A stretch of 64,000 nt of DNA, taken from Arenibacter algicola (lineage in GTDB: Bacteria; Bacteroidota; Bacteroidia; Flavobacteriales; Flavobacteriaceae). Numbering within the stretch: position 1 is the stretch's first letter; the number at the start of each line of letters is the position of its first letter. This document shows positions 53,817 to 63,538 of this stretch, in pieces. The stretch spans positions 1,054,001 to 1,118,000 of the forward strand of contig NZ_JPOO01000001.1 of assembly GCF_000733925.1 (NCBI RefSeq), in the 5' to 3' direction. Both the position numbers and the translations under genes were made by a program. Below the pieces are notes generated by a model. It had not been told where the DNA came from, ran no database searches, and saw nothing but the letters and a program-made list of their open reading frames with translations.

Positions 53817-56800
53817 ATGAATAATTACATTTCGCTTATTCTTGGTGTGTTTGTTATTTTCTTTTCTTCCTGCACTAGTAATAAAAGGGAGGGTGAGCCA
53901 CGAATTTTGGTTTTTTCCAAGACTATGGGCTATAAGCATGCTTCCATACCCATGGGCCTGCAAGCTATCCAAAAGTTGGGGGTGGAAAATAACTTTCTTG
54001 TGGATACCACTAAAAATGCCGAAGTCTTCAATGATGATGAATTAAAAAAGTATTCGGCTATAGTTTTTTTAAGTACTACGGGCAATATTTTGGACGCCAA
54101 ACAGGAAGCTGCATTTGAAAGATATATTCAGGCCGGTGGAGGCTTTGTGGGTGTTCATGCAGCAACAGATACCGAATATGATTGGGGCTGGTATGGAAAA
54201 TTGGTCGGGGCTTATTTTGACAGCCACCCGGCAGGCACACCCGAGGCCGACTTTATAATCAAGGATAATACTTTTGCCGCTACCAACATGTTTACCGACT
54301 CCGTTTGGCATCGTGCAGATGAACTCTATAATTTTAAGAAAATTAATCCCGAGGTTAAGGTTTTAATGACCGTAGATGAAAAGACCTACCAAGGGGGTAA
54401 AAATGGGGAACATCATCCAATGAGTTGGTATCACGAATACGATGGTGGCCGTGCCTTTTATACCGCTTTGGGCCATACAGATGAAAGTTTTTCCGAAGAG
54501 TTATATTTAAAACATCTACTTGGGGGTATTAAGTATGCCATTGGGAAGAATGAAATCTTGGATTATACAAAGGCTGCTACTCAGATTCCTCCAGATTCAG
54601 ACCGCTTTACCAAAGTACCCTTAAAATTTGGGGAATTTTTTGAGCCAACGGAAATGGCCATTTTGCCGAATAATGATATTTTGATATCCCAAAGAAGGGG
54701 AGAGATCATGCTTTATAAAGATTCAACCCAAGAGTTGTCGCAAGTAGGATTACTGGATGTTTACCATAAAACATTGAATACCCCGGATGTAAATGCTGAA
54801 GAGGGGTTGATGGGGCTGCAAAAGGACCCCGATTTTGAAAAAAATCATTGGATTTATGTTTATTATAGTCCAACTGGTGATAAGTGGGTGAACCGTTTGT
54901 CCAGGTTTAAGTTTGAGAACGATGTTTTTGATATGGCTACTGAGCAAATTATTCTGGAAGTGGATAGTCAGCGCGAAATATGTTGCCATACAGCGGGTTC
55001 CATAGCTTTTGGTCCTGATAATATGTTGTATTTGTCCACGGGGGACAATAGTACTCCCTTTAACGAAAAAGGGGCTAAGTATACCAATAAGGGCTATGCG
55101 CCATTAAACGATTTACCGGGAAAGGAACAGTACGATGCCCGTAGATCCTCAGGGAATACCAATGACCTAAGAGGTAAGATATTGCGTATAATAGTAAATG
55201 AGGACGGTAGTTATAGTATCCCGGAAGGCAATTTGTTCCCTAAAGGTACCCCTAAGACCAGGCCGGAAATATTTACTATGGGCCATCGAAATCCTTATAG
55301 AATTTCGGTAGATCCCAAAAAAGGATATGTGTATTGGGGAGATGTGGGCCCGGATGCCAGAATTGATAGTATGGAAACTAGAGGGCCAAAGGGATATGAT
55401 GAGATGAATCAGGCAAGGGAGGCCGGAAATTTTGGTTGGCCACTGTTCGTTGCCGATAACAAACCATACCGCAGCTATGATTATGCCACAGGGGAGAGTG
55501 GGGATGCTTTTGATCCTGATAAACCCATCAACAACTCTAAAAACAATACTGGGCTTAGGGAGCTTCCCAAGGCCATGCCGGCCTATGGTTTTTATCCTTA
55601 TGTAGCATCCCAGGAATTTCCGCAGACCGGTACCGGTGGTAGGAATGCCATGGCCGGACCCGTTTATTATTCGGATCTTTATAATGGTCCCAATGCCTTG
55701 CCTGCATATTACGATGGTAAAGTATTGGTCTATGATTGGATTCGGGGTTGGATGATGGCCGTAACCCTATTTCCCAATGGGGAATTCAATAAGATGGAAC
55801 CTTTTGCCGATCAGATCAAAGTAAATAATTTGATAGATATGGAGGTAGGTCCTGATGGTAGGGTATATCTTTTGGAATACGGTAGCGGTTGGTTCTCAAA
55901 GAATGACGATTCGTCCTTAAGTTATATTGAATATAATGGGGGTAATAGGCCTCCTGTTGTAGGCAATTTCACTGTAGATAAAACCTCTGGAAAATTACCC
56001 TTGACCATTACGGCCAATGTTGAGGCCAGCGATAGGGAAGAGGATACGATGACCTATGTTTGGGATTTGGGGAATGGGGAAACCAAGGAAACCACTAATC
56101 CGGAAATCACCTATACCTATGAGAATGAGGGGGACTATTTTATATCGGCTACCGTAGTGGATAACAAGGAAGCATCAGTTAAGAGCGAGGCTATTAATAT
56201 TGTAGTAGGAAATTCCAGACCTGAGGTTGCCATCGATATTAGCGGAGGCATTACTACTTTTAAGCCTGGTATGGCTGTAGATTATAAGGTCTCTGTAAAA
56301 GATCCTGATGGTTCGGCCATTGATGAAAATAACATATTTGTTTCCGTAGATTATTTGGAAGGCATGGATGAGGCCTCACTTTCTTTGGGGCACCAAGAGG
56401 TTTCGGCGGCCGTTACGGGCAAGGCACTCACATTGGCCCTGGATTGTAAAACCTGCCATAAGGAGAAGGAAAAATCTGTTGGTCCAATGTACCGTGACAT
56501 CGCTGAAAAATATAAGAATGATAAAAAAGGACTTAGCTATCTGCAGGGAAAGATAATTTCAGGAGGTAGCGGAGTTTGGGGAGAAGTAACCATGCCGGCA
56601 CATCCCAACTTGACCAAGGATGAATCCAGACAGATAGGGTTGTATATTCAATCACTGGTAAGTACTGCGGTCAAGAAGAAATCCCTGCCCGCTGTGGGAA
56701 CCATAATGCCAAATCCTGCAAAAGGGACTACGGTAATGGTAATAACGGCCAGCTATACGGATCAAGGTGGAAACAATGTGAAACCATTAACAGGGTCCAA

Positions 56801-56852
56801 GTCTGTAGTGTTGCAAATGGATGGCGATCCGGATAATACCGGAACCAAGTAA
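53817..56852 (+). CDS. ThuA - sugar dehydrogenase - PKD - cytochrome c multidomain lipoprotein
   Basis: A 1011-residue exported protein. Signal with lipobox FFSSC; residues ~28-245 are a ThuA-like domain (ILVFSKTMGYKHASIPMGLQ, GGGFVGVHAATDTEYDWGWY, HHPMSWYHEYDGGRAFYTAL). Residues ~255-700 are a glucose/sorbosone dehydrogenase propeller (AEEGLMGLQKDPDFEKNHWI, STGDNSTPFN, MGHRNPYRISVDP). A PKD domain follows (YVWDLGNGETKETTNPEITY), then a cytochrome c with CKTCH and a candidate ligand Met in EVTMPAH. Probably periplasmic sugar oxidation with built-in electron transfer. ATG 53817 used. Confidence 0.93.
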   Translation: MNNYISLILGVFVIFFSSCTSNKREGEPRILVFSKTMGYKHASIPMGLQAIQKLGVENNFLVDTTKNAEVFNDDELKKYSAIVFLSTTGNILDAKQEAAFERYIQAGGGFVGVHAATDTEYDWGWYGKLVGAYFDSHPAGTPEADFIIKDNTFAATNMFTDSVWHRADELYNFKKINPEVKVLMTVDEKTYQGGKNGEHHPMSWYHEYDGGRAFYTALGHTDESFSEELYLKHLLGGIKYAIGKNEILDYTKAATQIPPDSDRFTKVPLKFGEFFEPTEMAILPNNDILISQRRGEIMLYKDSTQELSQVGLLDVYHKTLNTPDVNAEEGLMGLQKDPDFEKNHWIYVYYSPTGDKWVNRLSRFKFENDVFDMATEQIILEVDSQREICCHTAGSIAFGPDNMLYLSTGDNSTPFNEKGAKYTNKGYAPLNDLPGKEQYDARRSSGNTNDLRGKILRIIVNEDGSYSIPEGNLFPKGTPKTRPEIFTMGHRNPYRISVDPKKGYVYWGDVGPDARIDSMETRGPKGYDEMNQAREAGNFGWPLFVADNKPYRSYDYATGESGDAFDPDKPINNSKNNTGLRELPKAMPAYGFYPYVASQEFPQTGTGGRNAMAGPVYYSDLYNGPNALPAYYDGKVLVYDWIRGWMMAVTLFPNGEFNKMEPFADQIKVNNLIDMEVGPDGRVYLLEYGSGWFSKNDDSSLSYIEYNGGNRPPVVGNFTVDKTSGKLPLTITANVEASDREEDTMTYVWDLGNGETKETTNPEITYTYENEGDYFISATVVDNKEASVKSEAINIVVGNSRPEVAIDISGGITTFKPGMAVDYKVSVKDPDGSAIDENNIFVSVDYLEGMDEASLSLGHQEVSAAVTGKALTLALDCKTCHKEKEKSVGPMYRDIAEKYKNDKKGLSYLQGKIISGGSGVWGEVTMPAHPNLTKDESRQIGLYIQSLVSTAVKKKSLPAVGTIMPNPAKGTTVMVITASYTDQGGNNVKPLTGSKSVVLQMDGDPDNTGTK

Positions 56853-56933
56853 TGGTGTTATTGGGTTGTTAGCTTTTTAAAGTTACAAGGAGTGTTGTTG
56901 ACCTGGGGTTATTAATTATGAATGACTTTCAGG

Positions 56934-57695
56934 TCAATGATTCATCCAATTTTTAAACTCGGTGGCTTTTGCCTTGCTTACAATTACTTTCTCTTCATGG
57001 GGCGGCATAACGCTAATAATTAGCTTCCCGTTAAAATATTGTTTTATCCCCGCAATGGAATCTCTTTGGACAATGAACTGTCGATTTAGCCTGTGAAAGT
57101 CGGAAGGGTCCAGGTCGTTTTCAACATCCTCTAATTTCTGTTCGATTATATGGGTTTGTCTGTCTTTTGTTACCGCCTTGACTATTCCGTTTTCAATATA
57201 TAAATAGGCGATTTTGTCTGTTTTCAATGGTATGAGTTCATCTCGATGATGCACCAAATACATGGATTTGTAGGTCTTTTTCTGATCCTGTAATAGGCTT
57301 AGGAGACCTTCAACTTGATTATTTATAAGCCCCTTGCCTTTTAACTGTCCTTTAAATTGCGCAAGGCTTACTTCCAACTCATCTTCGTCTATCGGTTTTA
57401 ATAAATAATCAATACTATTTAGTTTAAAAGCCTTTAAGGCATATTGGTCATAAGCAGTGGTAAATATAATTGGAGCATCTATTTTAACGGCATCAAAAAT
57501 TTCAAAAGAAAGTCCATCCGCTAAATGAATGTCCATAAAAACAAGGTCGGCTTCCTGATTTTTTGAAAAATAATCAATAGCAGTTTTTACCGAATCCAAA
57601 ACAGCCAATACCTCAAGTTTATCCTGTAGGTTATTTAGCATATAGGCTAGATTTTCACTTGCCGCCAATTCATCTTCTACAATTACTACTTTCAT
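56934..57695 (-). CDS. LytTR-type response regulator
   Basis: A 253-residue regulator: receiver domain with E7-D8-E9 and phosphoacceptor D55 in LVFMDIHLADG, then a LytTR DNA-binding domain (residues ~150-250) with HHRDELIPLKTDKIAYLYIE, FHRLNRQFIVQRDSI and KATEFKNWM. LytTR domains bind direct repeats upstream of targets. Its gene overlaps the histidine kinase gene by 4 nt (ATGA), so they form one two-component system. Target genes are not apparent here. Confidence 0.95.
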   Translation of the reverse strand: MKVVIVEDELAASENLAYMLNNLQDKLEVLAVLDSVKTAIDYFSKNQEADLVFMDIHLADGLSFEIFDAVKIDAPIIFTTAYDQYALKAFKLNSIDYLLKPIDEDELEVSLAQFKGQLKGKGLINNQVEGLLSLLQDQKKTYKSMYLVHHRDELIPLKTDKIAYLYIENGIVKAVTKDRQTHIIEQKLEDVENDLDPSDFHRLNRQFIVQRDSIAGIKQYFNGKLIISVMPPHEEKVIVSKAKATEFKNWMNH

Positions 57696-58729
57696 GTCAT
57701 TTTGTTCAAGGGTAGTTTTACTCTAAAAATATCACTTTGTTTGTCAATGATAATTTGTTGTTTGCGTATCATATAGTAACGTTTGTACAGGTTTAATAGT
57801 CCTGTCCCGGTACCTTCGGCCAGAGTAGTGCGGGTCCGTACTTTATTTTCTACATAAATACAATCCTCTTGGGAATATATATTGACTTTTAATGGGTGTG
57901 TTTCCGAAATTTCATTGTGTTTTACTGCATTTTCTACCAATAATTGTAAGGCCAAGGGAGGAATTTTTCTGTCCAGATAAGTTTCGTCAATGGCTATTTC
58001 AATTTGAAAACGGTTCCTGTATCTTGTCTTTATCAAATAAGTATAACTGTCCAGGAATTTTAGTTCTTCCTTCAGTGGTACCAAATCCCTGTCCCCGCTC
58101 TGCAATATATAACGGTACATAAAAGAGAGCTTTTTAACAAACATGGTAGCCTCCTTATTGTCTCGGATAAGGGAGTTTAGGGAGTTTAGGGAATTAAAGA
58201 GAAAATGGGGGTTTATTTGATTTTTAAGGGCTGAAAGTTCATTTTGAAGGTTCTGCTGTTTCAAATGTTCGTTTTCCAATATACTTTGGCGCTGAATGAT
58301 TTGAAGCCTTAAAATTCTGGAAATAAAAATGATGATGATGAGGACAACGATGAATATAAATACTTGAAAGTCCTCCTCTCTATTGGAAACGTCCTTGTCT
58401 ACCAAATAGGGGTATATGAAATCTAAAAGTAAAATTGTGGACACTAGGATTCCAATGTTACCAGAGAGTCTCAGTATCCAAACAACTAAGCTTTTCCTTT
58501 TGGGAATACGATAAATCCAATTGGTGTTGAATTGCAGAGTTGCCCAAGAAAAAAGGAAGAAAAACCAGAATTTTAAATCAAGATCTACAAACAGTTCACT
58601 GGAAAAAATCTCTTTGTTAAAACCAGTTGTCCTGAAAAGGGATATGGTTAGCGGTAATGTCACCAAAACAGCAATGAGCAGGGCAATCTTTATAATTTCG
58701 AGCTGTTTTACCGGTTTTGTAGTGTCCAT
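57692..58729 (-). CDS. LytS-type membrane histidine kinase
   Basis: A 345-residue kinase with about four membrane helices in residues ~12-145, then a coiled-coil (LENEHLKQQNLQNELSALKN), the His_kinase motif NQINPHFLFNSLNSLNSLIR with the phospho-His, and a HATPase domain with PLALQLLVENAVKHN (N box) and GTGTGLLNLYKRYYM (G boxes). There is no extracellular sensor domain, so the stimulus may be sensed in the membrane. Partner is the LytTR regulator downstream. Confidence 0.94.
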   Translation of the reverse strand: MDTTKPVKQLEIIKIALLIAVLVTLPLTISLFRTTGFNKEIFSSELFVDLDLKFWFFFLFSWATLQFNTNWIYRIPKRKSLVVWILRLSGNIGILVSTILLLDFIYPYLVDKDVSNREEDFQVFIFIVVLIIIIFISRILRLQIIQRQSILENEHLKQQNLQNELSALKNQINPHFLFNSLNSLNSLIRDNKEATMFVKKLSFMYRYILQSGDRDLVPLKEELKFLDSYTYLIKTRYRNRFQIEIAIDETYLDRKIPPLALQLLVENAVKHNEISETHPLKVNIYSQEDCIYVENKVRTRTTLAEGTGTGLLNLYKRYYMIRKQQIIIDKQSDIFRVKLPLNKMT

Positions 58730-58814
58730 ATCAATTTAGCTGTTTTAAATATACTTCATTACACCTCCTTATCATAGTTCTCTGGATGTATTTTGTAAGT
58801 CTCCAATTTTGGAG

Positions 58815-58847
58815 TGAAAAAAAGCCCTTGAAAAGAGTCAAGGGCTT
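58815..58847 (-). terminator. Terminator after the three-repeat secreted protein gene
   Basis: AAGCCCTTGA and TCAAGGGCTT pair around a 6-nt loop with a long T tract on the minus strand. It isolates the LytS/LytTR operon from read-through of the upstream gene. Confidence 0.88.
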
Positions 58848-58874
58848 GTAATTAATTAACTCAAGAAGTTATTG

Positions 58875-59357
58875 TTATTTGGCATAGGCATCAAACCCTT
58901 TAGGCAAGTAGTTCATAACTTCAAAGCCAAGGTTGATCTCTTCCTCTATTTCTTCTACAACAATGTCGTTTAGGTCCAGTTCCATACCCTCATATGCATT
59001 GAAGCCAATTGGAAGGTATTGAGCAGTATCAAAACCAAGGACAATTTCTTCTTCCAAGTCCTCAAATACAAGATTGTCAAGATCCAATCCAATACCCTTA
59101 TAGGCGTTAAAGCCAATTGGCAAGTAGGTAGCCGGATCAAAATTTAGTACGATTTCTTCTTCCTCATCTATAAGGTTAATGTCCTTTAGGCTTAAATTTC
59201 TTACTTCTTCATCCATACGCAATCCTTCTGCAAAGGGGTTGTGGGATTCTAAATAGCACTCAATATCTTCAGATTTTGAACATTTGTCCTTTCCTGAAAA
59301 TGAGAACAATGAAAGGGATACTAGTATGGTGCTAAATAATAAAGCTGCGTTTTTCAT
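58875..59357 (-). CDS. Secreted acidic protein with three tandem ~36-residue repeats
   Basis: A 160-residue exported protein: signal peptide, a Cys pair (KDKCSKSEDIECYL), then three repeats of about 36 residues. Each ends EEEI-x-L-x-F(D/E)..., then YLP-x-GF(N/D)AY (YLPIGFNAYKG, YLPIGFNAYEG, YLPKGFDAYAK), preceded by a D(L/I)N..-type segment. The Asp/Glu content is high. I know no family; similar YLPxGF repeats occur as short tandem units in flavobacterial exported proteins. Binding of metal or of sugar is only a guess. Confidence 0.8.
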   Translation of the reverse strand: MKNAALLFSTILVSLSLFSFSGKDKCSKSEDIECYLESHNPFAEGLRMDEEVRNLSLKDINLIDEEEEIVLNFDPATYLPIGFNAYKGIGLDLDNLVFEDLEEEIVLGFDTAQYLPIGFNAYEGMELDLNDIVVEEIEEEINLGFEVMNYLPKGFDAYAK

Positions 59358-59658
59358 ATTATTTATTTTTATGAATATTTTGATTTATATTTTATTTCTG
59401 GTACAAATATAGTGGCCATTAAAGGGCGTTGCAGGTAGATATTAAGTGAAACGACTAAATTGGAAGGTGAAGTGTCTATGGGTAGGCCTGAAAGGATACA
59501 GATTTGTTCCAATAAGGTTTAATACAGGCCTTTTGTTGGGTTTAAGGAATGTTTTACAGGCAGGTAGGGTAACCCGAACACTCGTAAATTTTTAAGTTTT
59601 GGAAAGTTCCTAACTGGAAAAATATGTAGGTATCTTCTAGATGATGTCTAATCTTTAA
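59358..59658. other. 301-bp spacer, no gene seen
   Basis: Located between ftsE and the three-repeat gene. AT-rich on the side of the latter; no element of note recognised. Confidence 0.5.
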
Positions 59659-60342
59659 CTATACCGCACGCTGTATTACTTCAAACACCTTATTGCCATC
59701 GCATTTCAATGTTTTGGACGGATATTTAAGTATTAGGGCGTAGTCATGCGTGGCCATAAGAATGGTCCTTCCTGTTTTGTTTATATCCTGAAGTACCTTC
59801 ATCACTTCCACGCTGGTTTGGGGGTCGAGATTCCCCGTTGGTTCATCTGCCAGGATAAGATCCGGATCATTGAGCAGTGCCCGGGCAATGGCGATCCGCT
59901 GCTGTTCCCCCCCGGAAAGTTCATGGGGAAATTTGAAGCCTTTAGTTTTCATGCCCACTTTATCCAGGACATCTTCAATCTTGGCGTTCATCTCGCTTTG
60001 GTCTTTCCAGCCGGTAGCTTTAAGTACAAAAAGGAGGTTGTTGTTTACGTTGCGATCTGGCAACAATTTAAAATCTTGAAAAACCACTCCCAATTTTCTT
60101 CTTAAATATGGAATTTCCTTTTCCTTCAAGGTGGTAAGATCGAAATCTACAATATGGCCGCTTCCTTGTTTTAATGGAAGATCGCCGTACAAAGTTTTCA
60201 TAAAGCTGCTTTTCCCACTGCCCGTCTTTCCGATAAGGTATACGAATTCCCCTTTTTTAATTTCAAGGGAAATATCGTTCAATACTAAATTTTCACCCTG
60301 AAATACGGCTACATCCGTCAACCTCAATATGCTTTCGCCCAT
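59659..60342 (-). CDS. ftsE: Cell-division ABC ATPase FtsE
   Basis: A 227-residue ABC ATPase that with FtsX controls peptidoglycan hydrolases at the division site. Walker A IGKTGSGKSS, Q-loop VFQDFKLLPDRNV, signature LSGGEQQR, Walker B LILADEPTGNLD and H-loop TILMATHDY are intact. The motif FQDFKLLPDR is typical of FtsE. No ftsX lies next to it: upstream (plus-side) genes diverge and downstream is the secreted repeat protein, which is a common separated arrangement in Bacteroidota. Confidence 0.93.
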   Translation of the reverse strand: MGESILRLTDVAVFQGENLVLNDISLEIKKGEFVYLIGKTGSGKSSFMKTLYGDLPLKQGSGHIVDFDLTTLKEKEIPYLRRKLGVVFQDFKLLPDRNVNNNLLFVLKATGWKDQSEMNAKIEDVLDKVGMKTKGFKFPHELSGGEQQRIAIARALLNDPDLILADEPTGNLDPQTSVEVMKVLQDINKTGRTILMATHDYALILKYPSKTLKCDGNKVFEVIQRAV

Positions 60343-60489
60343 AGTTTTTATTGTTGATATAAAAGTAATAAGTTCCTTTGGAATTAAATCAAATCTTCTT
60401 TAAAAATCTTTTTCTTTATCATATACTTAGGGACAATATTTATCGTTATATAATTTAATTACGGTAATTCTTAACTACTAGAGAACACT

Positions 60490-63400
60490 ATGCTAAGAAA
60501 AAAAACCGCTGTAATACTGTGTTTTGTTGGGTCTTTATTTTACGTGAATGCCCAAGAATCCGAAATCTATACTTTTGACCAAAAGGACTATCAGGAAGCT
60601 TTGGCCTTGTATAACAATAAACAGTATCAAGCAGCCCAGACTATCTTTGAAAAGGTAAAAAACAATACCAGGGATGAAGAGACCCAGGCTAACAGTGCTT
60701 ATTATGCCGCTACTGCGGCAATTCGCCTAAATCAGTTGGGGGCCGACAGGTTAATGGAAGACTTTGTTGAAAAGTACCCAACTTCTACCAAACGCAATTC
60801 TGCTTATCTTGATGTTGCCGATTATTATTTTGCAACCGGAAAATATCCTTACGCCTTAAAATGGTATACCAAGGTAGACCAAAGTTCCATGTCCAGAAAG
60901 GACAAGGAACGCTTCAATTTTAACAATGGTTATGCCTTGTTCTCTTCGAACAAACCTAAAGAGGCCGAGCGTTATCTAAACCAGGTGACCACTTCCCCAA
61001 CCTACGGCTCCCAGGCCAAGTATTACTTAGGGTATATTGCGTATCAGCAGGACGACTATGCACAGGCCAACCAGCGTTTCGATCAGATTACCGACCAAGA
61101 GTTGTTGGAGGAAAAGTTGTCCTATTATCAGGCGGATATGAACTTTAAATTGGGCAAGTTCGAAGAGGCTATTGCCTTGGCGAAAAAACAATTGCCAAAA
61201 TCTGATAGAAATGAAGTTTCGGAGCTCAATAAAATTATTGGGGAGAGTTATTTCAATCTTAAGCAATACGCCAATGCAATTCCTTATTTAACCGAATACA
61301 AGGGAAAAAGAGGTAAGTGGAGCAATACGGATTATTATCTGTTGGGCTATTCCTACTATATGCAGGGAGATTATGCCAATGGGATACAGCAATTCAACAA
61401 AATAATTGATGGCAACAACGATGTTTCCCAGAATGCCTACTATCATTTGGCGGAATGCTATTTAAAACTGGACAAAAAACAAGAGGCATTGAACGCCTTT
61501 AGAAATGCTTCCCAAATGGATTTCAATCCGGAAATCCAAAAAGATGCCTATTTAAATTATGCCCGACTCAGTTATGAAATAGGGAATGCCTATGAGCCTG
61601 TACCCAAGGTGTTGACCAATTATTTGGAGAAATATCCCAATGATTCCAATAAAGCGGAGATGCAGGAGCTTTTGGTAGATTCTTATATTACTTCCAAGAA
61701 TTTTGCCGGTGCCATGGAACTCTTGGAGAAAAACAAAAACTTTGCCAGTAAGGCCACTTACCAAAAGGTGGCGTTTTATCGTGGAGTGGAATTGTTCTTG
61801 GAGGGGAATTACGAGCAAGCATCGGCCGTGTTTAAAAAATCCTTGGACAATGCAGAAGACCAATATTTTAAGGCCAGGTCCAGCTACTGGAAAGCGGAAT
61901 CGGATTATAATATGAATCATTTTGATGAGGCAGTGGCCGGATACCTTCAATTCAAATCAAATCCTAGTGCCAAGGCAACTCCGGAATTTAAAGACCTGAA
62001 TTACAATCTGGCTTATACCTATTTCAAACTAAGAAATTATAATAATGCCATAACCTCGTTCTCCAGTTATGTGGAGACCGGTAGCGGCGATAGTGAAAAA
62101 TTAAATGATGCCTATCTGCGCTTAGGGGATAGTTATTTTGTTAGTAGCAAGTATTGGCCTGCCATAGAAACCTATAATAAGGCAATAGCAAGAAATAGTG
62201 CCTCGAGCGACTATGCTGCCTACCAAAAGGCACTGAGCTATGGGTTTGTAGACAGGAGCGCTACCAAAATAGAGGAGCTTTCCAATTTTGTTTCCAGGTA
62301 TCCCAACTCGTCGCTTAAGGACGACGCCATGTTTGAGCTGGCCAATTCCTATGTTAGAGCCAATAATACAGAAAGGGGGTTGCAGCTATACGATCAGCTC
62401 ACCATGGATTATAAAGGCAGTTCTCTAGTGCCACAGGCTATGCTGCGTCAGGGATTGGTGCATTATAATGCCAACCGTAATGAACAGGCCTTGGCTAAAT
62501 TCAAATCAGTGGTACGGGACCATCCAAACACTCAGGAAGCACTACAAGCCGTTACTACGGCCAAGCTTATTTATGTAGATCTGGGTAGGGTAAATGAATA
62601 TGCCCAATGGGTAAAAGGTCTTGACTTTGTTGAGGTAACCGATACAGAACTGGACAATGCTACTTTTGAATCTGCGGACAAACAATATATTGAAGGCAAT
62701 CAGGATGCGGCCATAAAGGGTTATGAGGCCTATGTTAATCAATTTCCAAACGGATTAAATGCCTTAAAGGCTAATTTTAATTTGGCAAAGTTGTACTTTG
62801 GCAAAGGTCAGAAGGACAGGGCATTGCCTTATTTTAAGAATGTGGCTGGCAAGGGAACCAACGAATATGCCGAGCAGGCACTTACAAGGGTGTGCGAGAT
62901 CTATGTAGGCAAAAACGATTATGTTACGGCCATACCTTACTTGGAAGAATTGGAAACCAAGGCGGAAATTCAGCAGAATATCACCTTTGCCCAATCCAAT
63001 TTAATGAAAGGCTATTATGAGCGGTCAGACTACAGTAAGACCATTCAATATGCCACTAAGGTGTTGTCCAATTCCAATATAGATAACCGTATAAAAAGTG
63101 ATGCACAAATAATGATCGCCAGATCGGCCATTAAGACCAAGGATGAGAATAGGGCGGAAAAGGCGTATTCGGAAGTGCTTAAAATTGCAACTGGAGATTT
63201 AGCGGCCGAGGCGCTCTATTATGATGCTTATTTTAAAAATAAGGCCCAAAATTACGAGGCTTCCAACGCTTCTGTTCAAAAATTGGCCAAGGATTATGCG
63301 GGGTATAAGGAGTGGAGCGCGAAAGGCTTGATCATTATGGCCAAGAATTTCTATGCCTTGGGAGATGCTTTCCAAGCTACTTATATTTTGGATAGTGTTA

Positions 63401-63513
63401 TTGCCAATTTCGGAGATTTTCCGGAAATAGTGTCCCAGGCCAAACAGGAGTCGTCCATTATTAAGGCAAAAGAAGCTCAAAGTAATTCCTCTATTAATCC
63501 AGAGGGTAATTAA
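60490..63513 (+). CDS. Large TPR-repeat exported protein
   Basis: A 1007-residue protein with a signal peptide (to about residue 21, FYVNAQE) and TPR/Sel-like helical repeats over nearly its whole length, e.g. ALALYNNKQYQAAQTIFEKV, YYLGYIAYQQDDYAQANQRF, AYYHLAECYLKLDKKQEALN and YWKAESDYNMNHFDEAVAGY. No catalytic domain. It probably scaffolds or binds a partner in the periplasm. A beta-barrel gene starts 26 bp downstream and is probably its partner. Divergent from ftsE. Confidence 0.9.
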   Translation: MLRKKTAVILCFVGSLFYVNAQESEIYTFDQKDYQEALALYNNKQYQAAQTIFEKVKNNTRDEETQANSAYYAATAAIRLNQLGADRLMEDFVEKYPTSTKRNSAYLDVADYYFATGKYPYALKWYTKVDQSSMSRKDKERFNFNNGYALFSSNKPKEAERYLNQVTTSPTYGSQAKYYLGYIAYQQDDYAQANQRFDQITDQELLEEKLSYYQADMNFKLGKFEEAIALAKKQLPKSDRNEVSELNKIIGESYFNLKQYANAIPYLTEYKGKRGKWSNTDYYLLGYSYYMQGDYANGIQQFNKIIDGNNDVSQNAYYHLAECYLKLDKKQEALNAFRNASQMDFNPEIQKDAYLNYARLSYEIGNAYEPVPKVLTNYLEKYPNDSNKAEMQELLVDSYITSKNFAGAMELLEKNKNFASKATYQKVAFYRGVELFLEGNYEQASAVFKKSLDNAEDQYFKARSSYWKAESDYNMNHFDEAVAGYLQFKSNPSAKATPEFKDLNYNLAYTYFKLRNYNNAITSFSSYVETGSGDSEKLNDAYLRLGDSYFVSSKYWPAIETYNKAIARNSASSDYAAYQKALSYGFVDRSATKIEELSNFVSRYPNSSLKDDAMFELANSYVRANNTERGLQLYDQLTMDYKGSSLVPQAMLRQGLVHYNANRNEQALAKFKSVVRDHPNTQEALQAVTTAKLIYVDLGRVNEYAQWVKGLDFVEVTDTELDNATFESADKQYIEGNQDAAIKGYEAYVNQFPNGLNALKANFNLAKLYFGKGQKDRALPYFKNVAGKGTNEYAEQALTRVCEIYVGKNDYVTAIPYLEELETKAEIQQNITFAQSNLMKGYYERSDYSKTIQYATKVLSNSNIDNRIKSDAQIMIARSAIKTKDENRAEKAYSEVLKIATGDLAAEALYYDAYFKNKAQNYEASNASVQKLAKDYAGYKEWSAKGLIIMAKNFYALGDAFQATYILDSVIANFGDFPEIVSQAKQESSIIKAKEAQSNSSINPEGN

Positions 63514-63538
63514 AATTTCCTTGCAAAAAGAACACAAT

